From Yoonia tamlensis (lineage in GTDB: Bacteria; Pseudomonadota; Alphaproteobacteria; Rhodobacterales; Rhodobacteraceae), in NCBI RefSeq assembly GCF_900115105.1, contig NZ_FOYP01000001.1, forward strand, positions 319,472 to 383,471: a stretch of 64,000 bases of DNA, written 5' to 3'. Both the position numbers and the translations under genes were made by a program. The first letter of the stretch is position 1. Every line of letters begins with the position of its first letter. The notes beneath the pieces are model-generated. The model was not told the DNA's origin, did no database searches, and saw nothing but the letters and a program-made list of their open reading frames with translations. Positions 27,701-36,928 of the stretch are shown here, in pieces.

Positions 27701-28284
27701 TGCTAGGGGCCAAACGCAAGGTCCGGATCGAAACCGAACGGCTGGTCCTGCGCCCGCCCGCACATGGGGATTACCGCGCGTGGTCGGCACTGCGCTATGA
27801 CAGTGCTGCCTTTCTGACCCCGTGGGAGCCGACATGGGCATCCGACCATTTGACCCGCAAGGCCTTTACCAATCGGGTCTATTGGGCGCAGCGGTCTATC
27901 GCGAACGGGTCGGCCTTGCCGCTGTTTTTGGTGCGCCGCAACGATCAGGGGCTGATTGGCGCAATCACATTGGATAATATCCGGCGCGGGCCTGCGCAGG
28001 CGGGCACGACAGGCTATTGGATTGGCGAACCTTTTGCGCGCCAAGGCTATATGCGCGAGGCGCTGCAAGCCGTGGTCAACCACGCATTCACCAAAATGGA
28101 TCTTAGCCGCGTCGAGGCAGGCTGCCTGCCCGAAAACAACCCTTCGCGCCGCTTGCTTGAACAATGCGGCTATAAATACGAGGGCGTCGCCCAAAGTTAT
28201 TTGCAGATCAACGGGCGTTGGCGCAACCATGTGCTTTATGCCAATTTGCGCCATGATCGGCGCGGCAAAACCGACGTCGGATAG
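27700..28284 (+). CDS. GNAT acetyltransferase, RimJ/RimL type
   Basis: The 194-residue protein has a GNAT fold with the RIETERLVLRPPAHGDY start, the acetyl-CoA loop near GYWIGEPFARQGYMREALQ, and the C-terminal CLPENNPSRRLLEQCGYKYEG typical of RimJ-type N-alpha acetyltransferases. Targets could be ribosomal protein N-termini or other amines. It is translationally coupled to the M16 peptidase gene (TGATG). Confidence 0.9.
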   Translation: MLGAKRKVRIETERLVLRPPAHGDYRAWSALRYDSAAFLTPWEPTWASDHLTRKAFTNRVYWAQRSIANGSALPLFLVRRNDQGLIGAITLDNIRRGPAQAGTTGYWIGEPFARQGYMREALQAVVNHAFTKMDLSRVEAGCLPENNPSRRLLEQCGYKYEGVAQSYLQINGRWRNHVLYANLRHDRRGKTDVG

Positions 28285-28300
28285 GTCAAAGGATCGCATC

Positions 28301-29722
28301 ATGCTCAACCCCGTCACCCCCGCATTCGAAGACCAGCTGCGCAGCCTGCTGCCTGCCGTTGCCTTCAAAGAAGATACAGCCCCCTATATGTCAGAGCCGC
28401 GCGGACGCCATGCGGGCACGGGCATCGTCGTGGCGCCCGCGTCAACCGAAGAGGTCGCCGCACTGGTGAAGGCCTGCGCCGCCGCGTCGGTGGGCATTAT
28501 CCCTTATGGCGGCGGCACTGGGCTTGTCGGTGGGCAGCTAAGTGACCAAGGCCCCAAACCCGTTGTTCTGTCTCTGGAACGGATGAACAAAGTCCGTGCC
28601 GTGTATCCGACCGAAAATGTGCTTGTCTGTGACGCGGGCGTGATTTTGGCCGATGTGCAAAAGGCGGCCGAAGATGCGGACCGACTGTTTCCGCTGTCGC
28701 TTGCCTCCGAGGGGTCGGCACGGATCGGCGGGGTGCTTTCGACCAATGCGGGCGGTGTGAATGTGCTGCGTTATGGCAACGCGCGCGCGCTGTGTCTGGG
28801 GCTAGAGGTCGTGCGCCCAGATGGCACGATCTGGCATGGGCTAACGCGGCTGCGCAAGGACAACACCGGCTATGATCTGCGCGATCTGATCATCGGGGCC
28901 GAAGGCACGCTCGGGGTGATTACCGGTGCCGCGCTGAAACTGTCGCCACGCCCTGTCGGGATCGGCGCCGCGCTGATGGCGGTGTCATCGCCACAAGCGG
29001 CGCTGGACCTTCTGGCGCTGGCGGGAGCGCGTATTGGCGACGGCATTTCGGCATTTGAGATCATGCACCGCCAAGGCATGGATTTTCTGGCGGAAGTCGG
29101 GCCAAAACAACGCGAACCGCTTGATGAAATCCCCGAATGGTCCGTGCTGATTGATGTGGGCCTGCCCGCAGGGCTTAGCCCCGACGCGGCGCTGGAGGGT
29201 GTGTTCGAGGACGGGTTCGAACAGGGGCTTGTCACGGATGGCGTTATCGCGCAAAGCCGCGCGCAACGGCAGGAATTGTGGGATATCCGCGAAAACATCC
29301 CCGAAGCCAATCGCCGGATCGGGTCGATCAGTTCGCATGATGTGGCGCTGCCGCTAAGCGTGATCCCTGCGTTTATCGAACAGGCTGGGGCCGCGCTGGC
29401 TGCATTGGGCGATTTTCGGATCAACTGTTTTGGGCATTTGGGCGACGGGAACCTGCACTACAACGTGTTCCCCGCCAAAGGCCGTAGCCGCGATGACTAT
29501 GACGGGCAGGCGGCGGATGTGAAACGCATTGTGCATGATCTTGTCGCGCAGATGGACGGATCTGTCAGCGCCGAACACGGGATCGGGCGGCTTAAGGTTG
29601 CCGATCTGGAAAAATATGGCGACCCCGTCAAGCTCGCGATGCTGCGCGCCGTAAAAGATGCGCTTGATCCCAAAGGTATTATGAATCCGGGCGCAGTAAT
29701 TGAAGCAAAACCGGCCCAATAG
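28301..29722 (+). CDS. FAD-binding oxidase, D-2-hydroxyacid dehydrogenase (GlcD-like)
   Basis: The 473-residue protein has the PCMH-type FAD domain (about 40-220) with IPYGGGTGLVGGQ and SLASEGSARIGGVLSTNAGG, and a C-terminal FAD-oxidase domain ending AEHGIGRLK and LDPKGIMNPG. This fits D-lactate, D-2-hydroxyglutarate or glycolate dehydrogenases; the substrate cannot be set from sequence alone. The ATG at 28301 is 16 bases past the GNAT gene; an upstream in-frame ORF extension overlaps the GNAT gene and is rejected. Confidence 0.9.
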   Translation: MLNPVTPAFEDQLRSLLPAVAFKEDTAPYMSEPRGRHAGTGIVVAPASTEEVAALVKACAAASVGIIPYGGGTGLVGGQLSDQGPKPVVLSLERMNKVRAVYPTENVLVCDAGVILADVQKAAEDADRLFPLSLASEGSARIGGVLSTNAGGVNVLRYGNARALCLGLEVVRPDGTIWHGLTRLRKDNTGYDLRDLIIGAEGTLGVITGAALKLSPRPVGIGAALMAVSSPQAALDLLALAGARIGDGISAFEIMHRQGMDFLAEVGPKQREPLDEIPEWSVLIDVGLPAGLSPDAALEGVFEDGFEQGLVTDGVIAQSRAQRQELWDIRENIPEANRRIGSISSHDVALPLSVIPAFIEQAGAALAALGDFRINCFGHLGDGNLHYNVFPAKGRSRDDYDGQAADVKRIVHDLVAQMDGSVSAEHGIGRLKVADLEKYGDPVKLAMLRAVKDALDPKGIMNPGAVIEAKPAQ

Positions 29723-29838
29723 TAATTTCGTACAGAAAAGAAAATGGCAGCTTTGAGCCCAAAGGTGCCGTTTCTCCAATGACTTGAATCCAGCAGAATG
29801 GTTATTACTTCGTAGCCAACCACGTGTGAGGTGTGTCT

Positions 29839-30357
29839 TTGACTAATAGTTTTTTGCTACTGCTATTCTTCTTACTTGTGGTTTCCGCGACGACATATGC
29901 TGACAAGCAAATCATGGCTGCCGAGTTGGTCACTTGCGTCAATTCAACAAATGGCTATCTCGACGGAATAGATGGTAAATCATGGGAGCCAGCGCAAGCA
30001 GTTCTCGGAATTCCATATGACTATGAACGTACCCGATTAGCCCCTGATTATTACTTTGTTTACGGTAGGAAGCTGGGTTGGCACGGCACTTGGGCATCGC
30101 TTCTTTACCTCGGCACGGATGGATGGATGGCATTCGAGGCCCGCGCCGAAGACGATAGACTGGATGTGTTTGCCGCAAGTTTTGTTCCGGTTAGAGTTGT
30201 CGAAGCGTTCGCCGTGTGTGGTGTCGAATGGGGCGGTTTTTGGGATGACGAATACCCTTTAATTGAGGTTGCACCGGTGCAGCAGACCGTCGCGCCTTTG
30301 TCGCTCAGACCGCTTTGGAATGGTGAAGACTTACTACCGCCCAAGCCGAATGATTGA
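29839..30357 (+). CDS. Secreted protein of unknown function
   Basis: About 172 residues with a hydrophobic signal peptide (NSFLLLLFFLLVVSATTYA) and a mature domain with two cysteines (TCVNSTN and AVCGVEWG) that could pair. It is rich in aromatic residues (YYFVYGRKLGWHGTW). I do not recognise the family. A GAGG site at 29828-29831 favours the TTG at 29839; a GTG at 29833 is too close to it. The gene is more AT-rich than its neighbours and lies between convergent core genes, so it may be acquired or lineage-specific. Confidence 0.6.
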   Translation: MTNSFLLLLFFLLVVSATTYADKQIMAAELVTCVNSTNGYLDGIDGKSWEPAQAVLGIPYDYERTRLAPDYYFVYGRKLGWHGTWASLLYLGTDGWMAFEARAEDDRLDVFAASFVPVRVVEAFAVCGVEWGGFWDDEYPLIEVAPVQQTVAPLSLRPLWNGEDLLPPKPND

Positions 30358-30419
30358 TCAGCAAATTCGATTGACTTAACAGCAGCTTCGTCCCGCAAAG
30401 CCGCCATCCAGCCTATTAT

Positions 30420-30950
30420 TTATTCCCCGTCAAACGCACATAGCGCGTGCACAGCCATCCCCATTTTTTCCAGCTTTTTGCGCCCGCCCAGATCGGGCAG
30501 GTCGATAACAAAGGCGCAGCCGACGACTTCGGCGCCCATACGTTCGATCAGCTTGATACCTGCCTCGGCTGTGCCGCCAGTGGCCAGAAGGTCATCAACC
30601 AGCAGAACCTTTTCACCGGCTTGCAGGGCGTCGTCGTGGACCTCCATAACGGCTTCGCCGTATTCCAGCGTATAGGCTTGTTCGATGGTTTTGCCGGGCA
30701 GTTTGCCTTTTTTGCGGATCGGCACGAAACCTTTGCCCAGCTGATGCGCAATCGCGCCGCCAAGGATAAATCCGCGCGCCTCGAGACCGACAACCTTGTC
30801 GATGTTCTGGCCGGCATAGGGATGCAGTAGCTGATCAATTGCGATCCGGAACCCGCGTGGATCGCTGAACAGGGTTGTGACGTCGCGAAACATGATCCCT
30901 TCGTGGGGGAAATCGGGGATGGTGCGGATGTAGTCTTGGACGGTTTTCAT
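30420..30950 (-). CDS. apt: Adenine phosphoribosyltransferase
   Basis: The 176-residue enzyme makes AMP from adenine and PRPP. It has the PRPP loop [14 protein letters not shown] near residue 120 and the N-terminal [21 protein letters not shown] signature. The ATG at 30950 is 10 bases past the mtnP stop. Pairing with mtnP is logical because MtnP releases adenine. An upstream in-frame start would overlap mtnP. Confidence 0.96.
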   Translation of the reverse strand: MKTVQDYIRTIPDFPHEGIMFRDVTTLFSDPRGFRIAIDQLLHPYAGQNIDKVVGLEARGFILGGAIAHQLGKGFVPIRKKGKLPGKTIEQAYTLEYGEAVMEVHDDALQAGEKVLLVDDLLATGGTAEAGIKLIERMGAEVVGCAFVIDLPDLGGRKKLEKMGMAVHALCAFDGE

Positions 30951-30960
30951 GGGGGGCTTT

Positions 30961-31827
30961 CTAAAGGACGCGGCCAGCGACGGCGTCAAGTTTGGCAACC
31001 AGCGCAGGGTCGCGTTTGTCTGGGGCGGTCATAACCGCGTATTCAAGCGCGCGGTCGCAGCCGTGCGGACATGGGGCGCGCATCGTCCCGAGCAAAGCGG
31101 GCAGTCGCGCGACAAGATCGCGGGCTTTGGTGCCATTGCCTTGTAATGTTGCGATAATTTCGGTGATATCCACCGCACCATGATCCGGATGCCAGCTGTC
31201 ATAATCGGTGATCATCGCGACAGAGGCATAGCAAATCTCGGCCTCGCGGGCGAGCTTGGCCTCGGGCATATTGGTCATCCCGATCACATCGCAACCCCAG
31301 GACCGGTACATTTTGCTTTCGGCAATCGACGAAAACTGCGGCCCTTCCATCGCCAGATAGGTGCCGCCGCGGTGGATGGTAATGCCGGCGTCGCGGCCTG
31401 CGGCCTCGCAGGCGTCGGACAGACGTTCGCAGGTGGGGTGGGCCACGCTGACATGGGCCACACAGCCGGTGCCAAAGAATGATTTTTCGCGCGCGAATGT
31501 CCGGTCGATGAACTGGTCGACGATCACAAAATCACCCGGTGCGCGGTCTTCGCGGAATGACCCGCAGGCGCTGATACTGATGATATCGGTCACGCCCAGC
31601 CGTTTGAGCGCGTCAATATTCGCGCGGTAGGGTACGGTGGTCGGCGAATGCACATGGCCCCGCCCGTGACGCGGCAGAAACGCCATATCAACCCCGCCCA
31701 ATGTGCCTGTCAGGATCGCGTCTGATGGCGCGCCCCAAGGGCTGTCAACATTGACCCAAGCGGCGTTTTCGAGCCCGTCCATTTCATAGATTCCCGAGCC
31801 GCCGATAATTCCGATTTTTGTTTGCAT
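30961..31827 (-). CDS. mtnP: S-methyl-5'-thioadenosine phosphorylase
   Basis: The 288-residue protein starts [16 protein letters not shown], has the phosphate and substrate loops ([18 protein letters not shown]) and [17 protein letters not shown], and the aspartate-rich [11 protein letters not shown] that marks adenine specificity. It splits methylthioadenosine into adenine and methylthioribose-1-phosphate. The operon with apt recycles the adenine. Confidence 0.95.
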   Translation of the reverse strand: MQTKIGIIGGSGIYEMDGLENAAWVNVDSPWGAPSDAILTGTLGGVDMAFLPRHGRGHVHSPTTVPYRANIDALKRLGVTDIISISACGSFREDRAPGDFVIVDQFIDRTFAREKSFFGTGCVAHVSVAHPTCERLSDACEAAGRDAGITIHRGGTYLAMEGPQFSSIAESKMYRSWGCDVIGMTNMPEAKLAREAEICYASVAMITDYDSWHPDHGAVDITEIIATLQGNGTKARDLVARLPALLGTMRAPCPHGCDRALEYAVMTAPDKRDPALVAKLDAVAGRVL

Positions 31828-31987
31828 TCTTAACCACCTGCGCCGAATCCGCTTGCGTAACCTTGGCGCGGATCAGGGTAAATGTGAACCCCGCGCCAGT
31901 GCCCTTGTCGCAACAATAGCGGGCGCGCGCGCCCCAAGGGGTGACAATTGCGCGCAGGTCCGGTAGGGCAGGCTCAACATCCCTATA

Positions 31988-33619
31988 ATGACTGGAATTC
32001 CCATGCCCCGCGCTCTTTTAGCGAGTTTCGCAGACAGTTTATCAATCAGCGACCCGAACGCGCCACTGACACCCAAACAGTTGCGCATTGATGTGCTGTC
32101 GGGTCTGACCGTTGCCTTGGCATTGGTCCCAGAAGCGGTGGCATTTGCCTTTGTCGCGGGCGTACAGCCTTTGGTCGGGCTTTATGCCGCGTTTATCGTC
32201 GGGTTGATCACGGCCATCTTTGGCGGCCGTCCAGGCATGATTTCAGGTGCCACAGGCGCGCTGGCCGTTGTGATGGTCAGCCTTGTGGCACAGCACGGCG
32301 TTGAATATCTGTTTGCGACTGTTGTGTTGATGGGGCTGATCCAGATTTTTGTCGGCGTGATGCGTTGGGGCAAATTCATCCGGCTGGTCCCGCATCCAGT
32401 GATGCTTGGCTTTGTGAACGGGCTGGCGATTGTGATTTTCTTGGCCCAGCTTGGTCAATTTAAGGTGCCCGGCACCGCAGAGGCATCCGGCCACGGGATG
32501 GGCGGCGGCGAATGGCTGTCTGGCGGGCCATTGGCGTTGATGCTGGGGCTGGTGGTGCTGACAATGGCGATCATCTATTTCATTCCGCGTCTGACCAATG
32601 CGATCCCCGCGCCGCTTGCCGGTATCGGGATTGTCGCGGCGATTGTGATCGGTTTCGGGCTTGATGTGCCTTTGGTTGGCGATCTGGCCAGTATTGAGGG
32701 CGGGCTGCCGCCGTTCCATATCCCGATGGTGCCGATGACATGGGAAACGCTTGAGATCATCGGGCCATATGCGGTGATTCTGGCGGCGATCGGCCTGATC
32801 GAAAGCCTGCTGACGCTGAACCTTGTCGGGGAAATGACCGGCAACCGTGGTGGTGCAAGCCAAGAATGCATCGCCCAAGGTGCGGCCAATACTGTGACCG
32901 GCTTCTTTGGTGGTATGGGCGGTTGTGCGATGATCGGGCAATCCATGATCAACGTGAAATCCGGCGGACGCACCCGCGTGGCGGGCATTGCGGCGGCACT
33001 GTTTTTGCTGGCGTTTATCCTGTTCGCAAGCGGACTGATCGAACAGATCCCGTTGGCCGCATTGGTGGGCGTGATGTTCATGGTGGTGATCGGCACCTTC
33101 GCTTGGAACTCGCTCACGATTTTGCGCAAAGTGCCGCGTATGGACGCGTTTGTGACGATCCTTGTGACGGTTGTGACTGTGGCGACAGACCTTGCGACCG
33201 CCGTGGTTGTTGGTGTGATCGTATCCGCGCTGGCCTATGCGTGGAACAACGCCAGCCGCATCCACGCCAAGACACATGAAACCCCCGAAGGCGCCAAGGT
33301 CTATCAGGTCCAAGGCCCGCTTTTCTTTGGATCGTCCGAGGGGTTTACCGAACTTTTTGACGTCGAAGCCGACCCGTCTTTGGTGATCATCGACTTTGCC
33401 GACAGCCGCGTGGTCGACCAATCGGCGCTGCAAGCCATCGAAGCCATTGCCGGCAAATATGAAAAGGCGGGCAAGCGGATTCAGTTGCGTCACATCAGCC
33501 ATGATTGCCATAAGCTGTTGTCAAAGGCGGGGCATTTGATCGTCGACAGCGATGACGACCCCGATTACGCGCTGGCCGTTGATTATGGCGTCAAGATTGG
33601 CATTCTGGGCGGGCACTAA
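31988..33619 (+). CDS. SulP family anion transporter with STAS domain
   Basis: The 543-residue protein has 10-12 membrane helices (about 30-420) with SulP motifs ([32 protein letters not shown]) and a C-terminal STAS domain (about 440-540) containing [19 protein letters not shown]. SulP proteins carry sulfate, bicarbonate or dicarboxylates; which one is not predictable here. It stands alone between mtnP (divergent) and a CaCA antiporter. Confidence 0.93.
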   Translation: MTGIPMPRALLASFADSLSISDPNAPLTPKQLRIDVLSGLTVALALVPEAVAFAFVAGVQPLVGLYAAFIVGLITAIFGGRPGMISGATGALAVVMVSLVAQHGVEYLFATVVLMGLIQIFVGVMRWGKFIRLVPHPVMLGFVNGLAIVIFLAQLGQFKVPGTAEASGHGMGGGEWLSGGPLALMLGLVVLTMAIIYFIPRLTNAIPAPLAGIGIVAAIVIGFGLDVPLVGDLASIEGGLPPFHIPMVPMTWETLEIIGPYAVILAAIGLIESLLTLNLVGEMTGNRGGASQECIAQGAANTVTGFFGGMGGCAMIGQSMINVKSGGRTRVAGIAAALFLLAFILFASGLIEQIPLAALVGVMFMVVIGTFAWNSLTILRKVPRMDAFVTILVTVVTVATDLATAVVVGVIVSALAYAWNNASRIHAKTHETPEGAKVYQVQGPLFFGSSEGFTELFDVEADPSLVIIDFADSRVVDQSALQAIEAIAGKYEKAGKRIQLRHISHDCHKLLSKAGHLIVDSDDDPDYALAVDYGVKIGILGGH

Positions 33620-33715
33620 GCTCTTGAAATCGGGCGCGCAGCACCACAGATGTTGTTGCGCGCCCCTTGGGCCGGCGGCGCCGCAATTTGCGCGTTTGGC
33701 TTTGGGCATTTTTCT

Positions 33716-34636
33716 ATGATCATTGATTTCGGACTTGTTGCACTGGGGCTTGTGGCCCTGGTTTTTTGTGGTGACGTGCTGGTGCGGGGGGCGGTCGGCG
33801 TGGCGCAACGCGCGGGGCTATCGCCTTTTGTGATCGGGCTGACGCTTGTTGGCTTTGGTACGTCGATGCCCGAATTAATGACCAGCCTAATCGCAGCCAA
33901 TCAAGGCGCGCCCGGCATTGCCTTGGGGAATGTCGTCGGAAGCAATATCGCAAATATTCTTTTGATCCTTGGTATCACCGCGGCAATGGGGGCTATTCCG
34001 GGTCGTGCCCTGCTGGAACGTGACGGCATGGTGATGATCGGGGCAACGGTGGTTTGCAGTGTTCTGATCCTGTCGGGGCATGTCGGGCGGATTGCTGGCT
34101 TGGCCTGTATTGCGGCGCTGGTGACCTATTTGGTCGTGACCTTGCGCAGTGGTAAACCGGATCAAGATGATACAAATGCCGCGGAACCGATGTCTCTGCT
34201 TGCCGGTTTGGGCATCTTTCTGGCGGGTTTGGTCGGCGTGATGATCGGGGCCAAGCTGCTGGTACAGGGCGCGTCCGAAATTGCCCGCGCTTTTGCGGTA
34301 TCAGAGGCCGTGATCGGGCTGACAGTTGTGGCCGTTGGCACATCGCTGCCAGAGCTGGTGACATCCGTTATGGCTGCGCGCAAGGGGCAGGGCGCCTTGG
34401 CGATCGGCAACGTGATCGGATCGAATATCTTTAACATCTTGGGCATTTTGGGTGTAACCGCCGCGATCTACCCGCTTGCCGTGCCTGCCGATATGCAAGG
34501 GATCACCTTGTGGGTGTTTATCCTTGCCGCCTTGCTGCCAATAGGCTTTGCGCTTGTGCGCGGCCTGATCCCGCGCTGGGCGGGGTTCGGCTTTGTCGCG
34601 GGCTACGCGGCCTATGTGGTTGCGATTGTTGCTTGA
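33716..34636 (+). CDS. Calcium/sodium antiporter (CaCA family, YrbG-like)
   Basis: The 306-residue protein has ten hydrophobic helices and the two internally repeated alpha motifs: GFGTSMPELMTSL with GNVVGSNIANILLILG in the first half and GTSLPELVTSVMAA with GNVIGSNIFNILGILG in the second. These are diagnostic of Na+/Ca2+ exchangers. The ATG at 33716 is preferred because it starts at the first membrane helix. Confidence 0.93.
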   Translation: MIIDFGLVALGLVALVFCGDVLVRGAVGVAQRAGLSPFVIGLTLVGFGTSMPELMTSLIAANQGAPGIALGNVVGSNIANILLILGITAAMGAIPGRALLERDGMVMIGATVVCSVLILSGHVGRIAGLACIAALVTYLVVTLRSGKPDQDDTNAAEPMSLLAGLGIFLAGLVGVMIGAKLLVQGASEIARAFAVSEAVIGLTVVAVGTSLPELVTSVMAARKGQGALAIGNVIGSNIFNILGILGVTAAIYPLAVPADMQGITLWVFILAALLPIGFALVRGLIPRWAGFGFVAGYAAYVVAIVA

Positions 34637-34708
34637 ACGGTGAATTCGGTTTAGGGTCCGGCTGTCACACGCCGGGTCCACGGCGGACATTACCGAGACA
34701 TTTTCTAA

Positions 34709-34957
34709 ATGACATTGATGACATTTGCCGCTTATGAGCAGCAATTGAAATGGGTCGCATTTGTGCTGGGCGTTGCCAGCACAATTTGCGTTGTGCAGGG
34801 CTATCATCTGGGGGCAATGCTGTTCAGCCTGCCGTTTTGCCTGATCTGGATGTATTGCGCATGGCTGCGGCGCGAACCGCAGTTGAAATACATCAACATG
34901 CTGTTCACCGCGCTTTATATCTACGGGATCGGGCGTTATTTCTGGATTGCGGGCTAG
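34709..34957 (+). CDS. Small membrane protein, unknown
   Basis: An 82-residue protein with two or three membrane helices (about 13-30, 34-49 and 64-80) and a basic loop (WLRREPQLKY). It resembles small conserved Roseobacter membrane proteins I have no function for. Its last four bases overlap the end of the convergent flavin reductase gene. No close operon partner. Confidence 0.65.
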   Translation: MTLMTFAAYEQQLKWVAFVLGVASTICVVQGYHLGAMLFSLPFCLIWMYCAWLRREPQLKYINMLFTALYIYGIGRYFWIAG

Positions 34958-35556
34958 TCAGGGCGTTTGAGCGTGAAAACATCGCGTACAACCGCATAAT
35001 CCTGATAGCCCATCCGCGCGAGCATCCCAAAAGCGGCTACATCAAATTTGCCGTCGATGATGCAATCGTCGCGCAGGTGTACGCCTGTGACCTCGCCAAA
35101 GACGGCAAATCCTGTCGGGCCTGCAAGCGGCACAATTTGTGTGACTTTGCATTCAAGCGTCGCAGGCGCATCCGCAACGCGGGCGCAGTTGATGGTTTCG
35201 CAGGCCGCCTTGGCCAGATTCGCCTGCGCGAATTCATCGACGCTCTTGTCATAAGCCCCCGAAGTGACATTCATAGCCGCGCGGGCCGCATATTCAACGA
35301 TATTGACCGCAAATACGCCCGTTTCGCGGATTTGTGCCACGGAATCCTTGGTGCCATTGCGGTCTGCCTTGGCGCTGGTTGATGAAAACATCACTTGCGG
35401 CGGCTCGTAGGCGACAGCGTTAAAGAACGAATAGGGCGCAAGGTTATCATGCCCATCGCTGCCGCGTGTTGAAATCCAACCAATCGGGCGCGGTGAGACC
35501 ACAGCATTAAACGGGTTATGGGGCAGGCCGTGCCCATTTTCTGGTTGATAAAACAT
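34954..35556 (-). CDS. Flavin reductase-like FMN-binding protein
   Basis: The 200-residue protein has the split-barrel flavin reductase fold: NPFNAVVSPRPIGWIST near the N-terminus, YSFFNAVAYEPPQVMFSS, and the CKVTQIVPLAG and FGEVTGVHL strands. It probably binds FMN; the partner is unknown. The ATG at 35556 follows AAGGAAAAGG. It is divergent from a GNAT gene 70 bases away. Confidence 0.9.
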   Translation of the reverse strand: MFYQPENGHGLPHNPFNAVVSPRPIGWISTRGSDGHDNLAPYSFFNAVAYEPPQVMFSSTSAKADRNGTKDSVAQIRETGVFAVNIVEYAARAAMNVTSGAYDKSVDEFAQANLAKAACETINCARVADAPATLECKVTQIVPLAGPTGFAVFGEVTGVHLRDDCIIDGKFDVAAFGMLARMGYQDYAVVRDVFTLKRPD

Positions 35557-35625
35557 CGCGTTGCCTTTTCCTTGGGTTTGCTTACGGGTATCTTGCACGC
35601 ACCCAGTTGGCCAGATGAAAGAACC

Positions 35626-36120
35626 ATGCAGCAATTCGCACTGACAATGGCCGAAGAAACGGCGCAAGACTGGTGGGAGATCGAGGCGCTATTTGACTTG
35701 TGCTTTGCGCCCGGACGGTCGGCACTGTCGTCTTACCGATTACGTGATGGGGTCCCCCCGATTTCTCCGCTTTGCCTGACGGCCCGCGATGAAAACGGGG
35801 TTCTGGCGGGGGCGGTGCGCAACTGGCCAGTCCGTGTGGGCGGGCATATGGCTGTGCTGCTCGGTCCGATTGCTGTGCACCCGACCCGCCAAGGCGAAGG
35901 GGTTGCAGCCATTTTGATGCGCGCATGTCTTGAACGTGCGACCCAGCATGGCTGGGAGCGCGTGATGCTTGTCGGGGATGCGCCCTATTATTCGCGTTTC
36001 GGCTTTGAAAAGCTGGAAGGCGTTGAAATGCCACCGCCAACAAACCCCGACCGCGTGCTGGGGCTTGGGGATTGGGCCGGTGTTACGGGCGAAGTGACCA
36101 AGGCCTCGGATTGCAATTGA
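35626..36120 (+). CDS. GNAT N-acetyltransferase, YhbS-like
   Basis: The 164-residue GNAT protein has the acetyl-CoA loop LGPIAVHPTRQGEGVAAILM and the C-terminal VMLVGDAPYYSRFGFEKL stretch typical of YhbS-type enzymes. The substrate is unknown. The start at 35626 is chosen because the upstream in-frame extension overlaps the divergent flavin reductase gene. Confidence 0.88.
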   Translation: MQQFALTMAEETAQDWWEIEALFDLCFAPGRSALSSYRLRDGVPPISPLCLTARDENGVLAGAVRNWPVRVGGHMAVLLGPIAVHPTRQGEGVAAILMRACLERATQHGWERVMLVGDAPYYSRFGFEKLEGVEMPPPTNPDRVLGLGDWAGVTGEVTKASDCN

Positions 36121-36145
36121 TATCCTGCCACCCCATCTTAGGGGT

Positions 36146-36928
36146 ATGACCATACCTGATGACCACGCACTTGTCGCGCAAACATGCCAGCCGCTTGATG
36201 CCGTAGCCAGCGCCGAGCTGCGCGCATTGGCGTTGCGACAGCGCCGTGCGCGCGGCATTTTGATCACGGCGATCAGCTATGTCGGCGGTCAGGTCGAAGA
36301 CAGCATAAAGCTACTGCCCAAACCCGTGGCGCGCCAAATTGACGAAATAACGCGCAAGGCGCTGTTGCGCAGCTTTGATCTGGCAGCAAAATCGCGCGGC
36401 GGGATGGGAAAATCGATCGGCTCTGACAGGGTGCATCGGGCGATGGGCACCTTGACGGGTGCCCTTGGCGGGGTTGGCGGCCTGCCGACGGCGCTGGCGG
36501 AATTACCGGTAGCAACCACAGTGATTTTTCGCGCGGTTTTGCATGTCGCCGAAACCTATGGCGAAGACCCGCAATCCGTAGAAACACGCATGCAATGCCT
36601 TGCCGTATTTGGCGCAGGCGGCCCCGGTAGCGAAGATGACGGGATCAACACGGCGTTTTTCGGGGCGCGACTTGGCCTGTCGGGCGCGGCGGTTCAAGGG
36701 CTGATCAGCAAGGTTGCCCCGAAATTCGCCGCCGTGATGTCGCAAAAACTGGCCACGCAAACTGTACCAATATTAGGCGCGGCGGCCGGGGCCGGGACCA
36801 ATTACGCCTTTGTGGACTACTATGTCGCGCTTGCGCATGTGCATTTTGGCCTGCGCAAACTGGCCCGCGCGCACGGTGAAACAGCGGTGGCCGAGGCGTT
36901 TCACGCCGCACTTGCAGATCAGACCTGA
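36146..36928 (+). CDS. EcsC family protein
   Basis: The 260-residue protein matches the EcsC family: the central GTLTGALGGVGGLPTALAELPVATTVIFRAV stretch in broken form (about 100-130), the YGEDPQSVETRMQCLAVF motif, and a hydrophobic VPILGAAAGAGTNYAFVD near 210. EcsC proteins are associated with ABC transporter or membrane functions in Bacillus; in proteobacteria the role is unknown. Its 3' end overlaps the convergent ptsP gene by ten bases. Confidence 0.85.
   Translation: MTIPDDHALVAQTCQPLDAVASAELRALALRQRRARGILITAISYVGGQVEDSIKLLPKPVARQIDEITRKALLRSFDLAAKSRGGMGKSIGSDRVHRAMGTLTGALGGVGGLPTALAELPVATTVIFRAVLHVAETYGEDPQSVETRMQCLAVFGAGGPGSEDDGINTAFFGARLGLSGAAVQGLISKVAPKFAAVMSQKLATQTVPILGAAAGAGTNYAFVDYYVALAHVHFGLRKLARAHGETAVAEAFHAALADQT

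Noticed and set aside
27956..28300. N-terminal extension of the FAD oxidase
   Set aside because: It overlaps the GNAT gene in another frame and has no family similarity.
32243..33511. Long minus-strand open frame of 422 codons
   Set aside because: It is antisense to the SulP transporter gene and reads as a His/Gln/Arg-rich shadow of membrane helices.
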